A DNA stretch of 64,000 nt. Source: Bacteroidia bacterium. Its GTDB lineage: Bacteria > Bacteroidota > Bacteroidia > Bacteroidales > Azobacteroidaceae. Positions 61,443 through 64,000 of the stretch are shown here, piece after piece; position 1 is the stretch's first letter, and every line of letters starts with the position of its first letter. Position numbers and translations under genes: made by a program. The DNA is taken from assembly GCA_025996865.1 (NCBI GenBank), contig BNTV01000009.1, positions 12,307-76,306 of the forward strand, read 5' to 3'. The notes under the pieces were generated by a model. That model did no database searches. It saw nothing but the letters and a program-made list of their open reading frames with translations, and was not told the origin of the DNA.

Positions 61443-61699
61443 GAATGGGTATTGCGTTTTGTGGATATAAAATGGTGCATGAGGATAGCATCTGCGATTA
61501 CCGCCTCACCGATTACGTCAAACCAACTTGCGACAGGAAGTTGACTGACGATTATGGTCGAGCGTTTGGCATGGTGGTCTTCAATGATTTCCAAAAATTC
61601 GCAATCTTTGCACAGAAAATTTTGTTTGCCGCATTTGGCTTTTTTACCATTTTTCTTTATTTTTGCACTTTGGCAATCGGGGCAGTAAAGTGAAAACAA
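61439..61699 (-). pseudogene. fused IS1 (InsA) and IS21 (IstB) scraps
   Basis: The first 33 codons (SLYCPDCQSAKIKKNGKKAK, then CGKQNFLCKDC) are the zinc-finger start of an IS1-family InsA protein. The next 40 (LEIIEDHHAKRSTIIVSQLP followed by VASWFDVIGEAVIADAIL) are an internal piece of IstB, the ATPase of IS21-family elements. Both transposons are otherwise gone, and the rest of the frame is unrelated. Confidence 0.75.
61658..61665 (+). promoter_or_regulatory. -7 promoter box (TATTTTTG) of the S41 peptidase gene
   Basis: TATTTTTG, 24 nt before GTG 61690; it argues against an earlier in-frame start at 61663. The box lies within the InsA scrap on the other strand. Confidence 0.5.
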
Positions 61700-63906
61700 A
61701 AAACATAATTTTCACAGTTTTGATATTGACAATATGCGTGCTGTCTGCACCTTGTCAAACAAAGGATATAAATTTGAATTTTGAACAGATTGAGAAAGGT
61801 AAACCAGTCAAATGGTATATCCCGGATTTGTCGGCCTACACTGTTTCATTAGATTCCATCGAGGTAAAGAGTGGAAAATATTCTATTGCAATTGAATTTA
61901 AAGGGGATACAGCGAACTTTCAACCTGTAATGCTTTTGTTGCCGGAGAATTACGATGGAAAAAAAATCACATTGTCAGGATACATCAAAACAGAAAATGT
62001 AACGGAGGGATACGCCGGAATGTGGATGAGAATTGACCCTGGAATTGCTTTTGATAATATGTCCCAAAACGGTGTTACGGGAACTACAGACTGGACTCGG
62101 TATGAAATCACATTGGACATGAATCCGGCAAAATCAAAACAGATTGTTGCCGGAGGGTTGTTGGTCGGAAAAGGGAAAATGTGGTTGGATGATTTGAGTA
62201 TTACCATTGACGGACAAGATATTAAAGCGGCACAACCTTACACTCTGCCAGCCGGTAAAGACAAAGAATTTGATAGCGGGTCAAATATTGTTTTTCCGGC
62301 ACTCAATAAGCAAGCCATAGATAATTTAGAGTTATTGGGCAAATTGTGGGGATTCTTGAAATATCACCACCCTGAAGTAGGAAAAGGGAATTATAATTGG
62401 GATTATGAACTGTTCCGTATGCTTCCCGATTATTTAAGCACATCCAATAATAATCATAAACGAGACCAAAACCTTCTCGTATGGATAAGAAAATATGGAG
62501 AAATTCCTGCTTGTGAAACCTGTAAAAAAACGTCTGAAAACGCTTTCCTGAAGCCTGATTTATCGTGGGTTGACAAAAGTAACATGAATGCCGAATTAAA
62601 AGAAACAATAAAAAACATCTATGCCAATCGTCACCAAGGCGAACATTTTTATATAAAAATGGCTGCGGGTGTTGGTAATCCTCAATTTTCAAATGAAAAT
62701 TCTTATTCAAATATGCCTTATCCGGATGCGGGATTCCGGTTATTGGCATTGTATCGGTACTGGAATATGATTCAGTATTTTTATCCCAATAAACACCTGA
62801 CAGATAAAAGCTGGGACAAAGTACTCAAAGAATATATTCTCCAGTTTATTTCAGCTAAAAATGAATTGGAATATGAATTGGCCACGCTTCAAATGATAGG
62901 TGACATCAACGATACACATGCTACTCTTCGAGAAGGGAATAACAAAATAATTGAATTGAGAGGAAACAATGTCGCACCTTTCAGAGTTCAGTTTGTTGAG
63001 AACAAATTGGTTGTAACAGATTACTATAATCCGGAATTACAGGAGGAAGCCGGTTTAAAAGTAGGCGATATTATTACCCATATTAATAAGAAAGCGATAG
63101 ACAAAATTGTTGACAGTTTAAAGATATATTATCCGGCATCAAATCAAGCAACGCGATTGAGAAATATTTCAGAAGATTTGTTGCGGTCGAATAATAACGT
63201 TATTAGTATCAAATATTTATCATCAGGTCAAGTCCGACAGAAAGAACTTATCTTGCATGAGCAAAATAGCTTGAATTATTATAGCCGGTATAGAAAAGAC
63301 AACGAAAAGTGCTTTAAGATGTTAGATGGAAACATTGGTTATATAACATTGAAATCAATAAAAGACGAAGACGTTCCCAATATTAAAAATGAGTTTAAGA
63401 ATACCAAAGGAATCATCATTGATATTCGCAACTATCCCTCTATCTTTGTTCCATTTTCTTTGGGTTCATGGTTCGTATCCTCTACAACACCATTTGCAAA
63501 ATTTACAGGAGGAAATACGGATAATCCGGGTGAATTTACATTCCGTAACGGAACAGATATTAATATGGCAGATGAAACATATACGGGAAAATTAGTAGTA
63601 ATTGTGAATGAGATTACACAAAGTTCTGCGGAATATACTGCAATGGCTTTCAGAGCCGGTGCAAATACAACAGTGACAGGCAGTACAACGGCTGGAGCTG
63701 ACGGGAATGTATCACCAATCGCATTACCCGGAGGAATACTAACAGTCATTTCCGGCATCGGCGTTTATTATCCTGATGGCAGAGAAACCCAGCGCATTGG
63801 CATTGTGCCGGATATTGAAGTAAAACCGACTATACAAGGGATTAAAGATGGGCGCGATGAAGTGTTGGAGAAGGCGATTGAGATAATTGAGCAAGGTAAG
63901 AATTAG
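61690..63906 (+). CDS. S41-family peptidase lipoprotein
   Basis: 738 residues from GTG 61690, which gives a signal peptide and lipobox (IIFTVLILTICVLSAPC). An N-terminal carbohydrate-binding-like beta domain (about 20-175) is followed by a helical region, a PDZ-like domain (AGLKVGDIITHINKKAIDKI) and the S41 (C-terminal-processing-type) catalytic fold. Catalytic Ser sits in VIVNEITQSSAEYTAMAFRA, and GSTTAGADGNVSPIALPGG and IGIVPDIEV complete the fold. It would cleave peptides in the envelope. It is outside the integrative element. Confidence 0.88.
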   Translation: MKTKNIIFTVLILTICVLSAPCQTKDINLNFEQIEKGKPVKWYIPDLSAYTVSLDSIEVKSGKYSIAIEFKGDTANFQPVMLLLPENYDGKKITLSGYIKTENVTEGYAGMWMRIDPGIAFDNMSQNGVTGTTDWTRYEITLDMNPAKSKQIVAGGLLVGKGKMWLDDLSITIDGQDIKAAQPYTLPAGKDKEFDSGSNIVFPALNKQAIDNLELLGKLWGFLKYHHPEVGKGNYNWDYELFRMLPDYLSTSNNNHKRDQNLLVWIRKYGEIPACETCKKTSENAFLKPDLSWVDKSNMNAELKETIKNIYANRHQGEHFYIKMAAGVGNPQFSNENSYSNMPYPDAGFRLLALYRYWNMIQYFYPNKHLTDKSWDKVLKEYILQFISAKNELEYELATLQMIGDINDTHATLREGNNKIIELRGNNVAPFRVQFVENKLVVTDYYNPELQEEAGLKVGDIITHINKKAIDKIVDSLKIYYPASNQATRLRNISEDLLRSNNNVISIKYLSSGQVRQKELILHEQNSLNYYSRYRKDNEKCFKMLDGNIGYITLKSIKDEDVPNIKNEFKNTKGIIIDIRNYPSIFVPFSLGSWFVSSTTPFAKFTGGNTDNPGEFTFRNGTDINMADETYTGKLVVIVNEITQSSAEYTAMAFRAGANTTVTGSTTAGADGNVSPIALPGGILTVISGIGVYYPDGRETQRIGIVPDIEVKPTIQGIKDGRDEVLEKAIEIIEQGKN

Positions 63907-64000
63907 ATCCGCATTTTTCGAATACCTACCCTTGCATATCCAAATTACAAACCCAAAGACGGTTTTTCAAATTTATTGTCAAACCACGACGGTAAGATAA
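63907..64000. other. window end, no feature seen
   Basis: The last 94 bases hold no promoter box, RNA or convincing coding start that I can support. Confidence 0.5.

Overview
The window looks like chromosomal DNA of a low-GC member of the Bacteroidota, probably Bacteroidales. The evidence is a SusC/SusD transporter locus with a hybrid TPR/AraC regulator, a TamL-type outer-membrane assembly lipoprotein, a MobB/MobC-type integrative element, and Bacteroidota-type promoters (TAnnTTTG -7 box) in front of many genes. I name no species.

Layout. (1) 1-14.3 kb is a mosaic defence-type island. It opens with the 3' end of a SNF2 helicase gene. Next is a tight seven-gene operon (802-10084): a Ycf46-like AAA+ ATPase, a UPF1-like SF1 helicase, two unknown proteins, a DUF2997 protein, a Ycf35-like DUF1257 protein and an NrdG-like radical-SAM protein. 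A rearranged SNF2 copy, a dead XRE regulator and an ATPase fragment follow. Then comes a C5-cytosine methyltransferase/BsuBI-PstI-type restriction pair, a dead D12 adenine methylase and a third SNF2 fragment. (2) 14.3-24.5 kb is a nutrient-uptake locus: regulator, SusC, SusD, DUF4843, PKD-like lipoprotein and a TlpA-like thioredoxin. (3) 24.5-31.4 kb starts with a fourth SNF2 fragment and another dead XRE gene. A four-gene operon of unknown function follows (DUF1848 iron-sulfur protein, compact SF1 helicase, SAP-tailed protein, methyltransferase), then gene remnants. (4) 31.4-44.7 kb is mostly backbone: a leuS fragment, ychF, restriction-gene remnants, an erythromycin-esterase-like lipoprotein, tamL, several damaged secreted-protein genes, an ABC exporter and tRNA-Val(TAC). 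(5) 44.75-61.18 kb is an integrative mobilizable element downstream of the tRNA. It carries a tyrosine recombinase, MobB/MobC, primase and helicase, an AbiE-type toxin-antitoxin pair with a FRG-domain gene, and a two-gene cargo: a 1698-residue STAS/GHKL/phosphoribosyltransferase-like protein and a nucleoside-phosphorylase-fold protein. (6) 61.2-64 kb has transposase scars and an S41 peptidase.

Main observations. The cytosine methyltransferase gene contains a 98-bp segment (11564-11661) between perfect 8-bp inverted repeats. On the shown strand it encodes a non-canonical stretch; when inverted it restores a textbook methyltransferase sequence in the same reading frame. It is therefore a candidate intragenic inverton, with the methyltransferase drawn in its disrupted state next to an apparently intact nuclease gene. 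Four copies or fragments of one SNF2 3' end punctuate the first 25 kb, and their internal junctions fall on 6-10 bp microhomologies. The best candidates for undescribed systems are the STAS-GHKL-PRTase giant protein with its nucleosidase partner, the Ycf46/UPF1/Ycf35/radical-SAM operon, and the DUF1848/helicase/SAP/methyltransferase operon. All family assignments were made by eye from motifs, without database searches.
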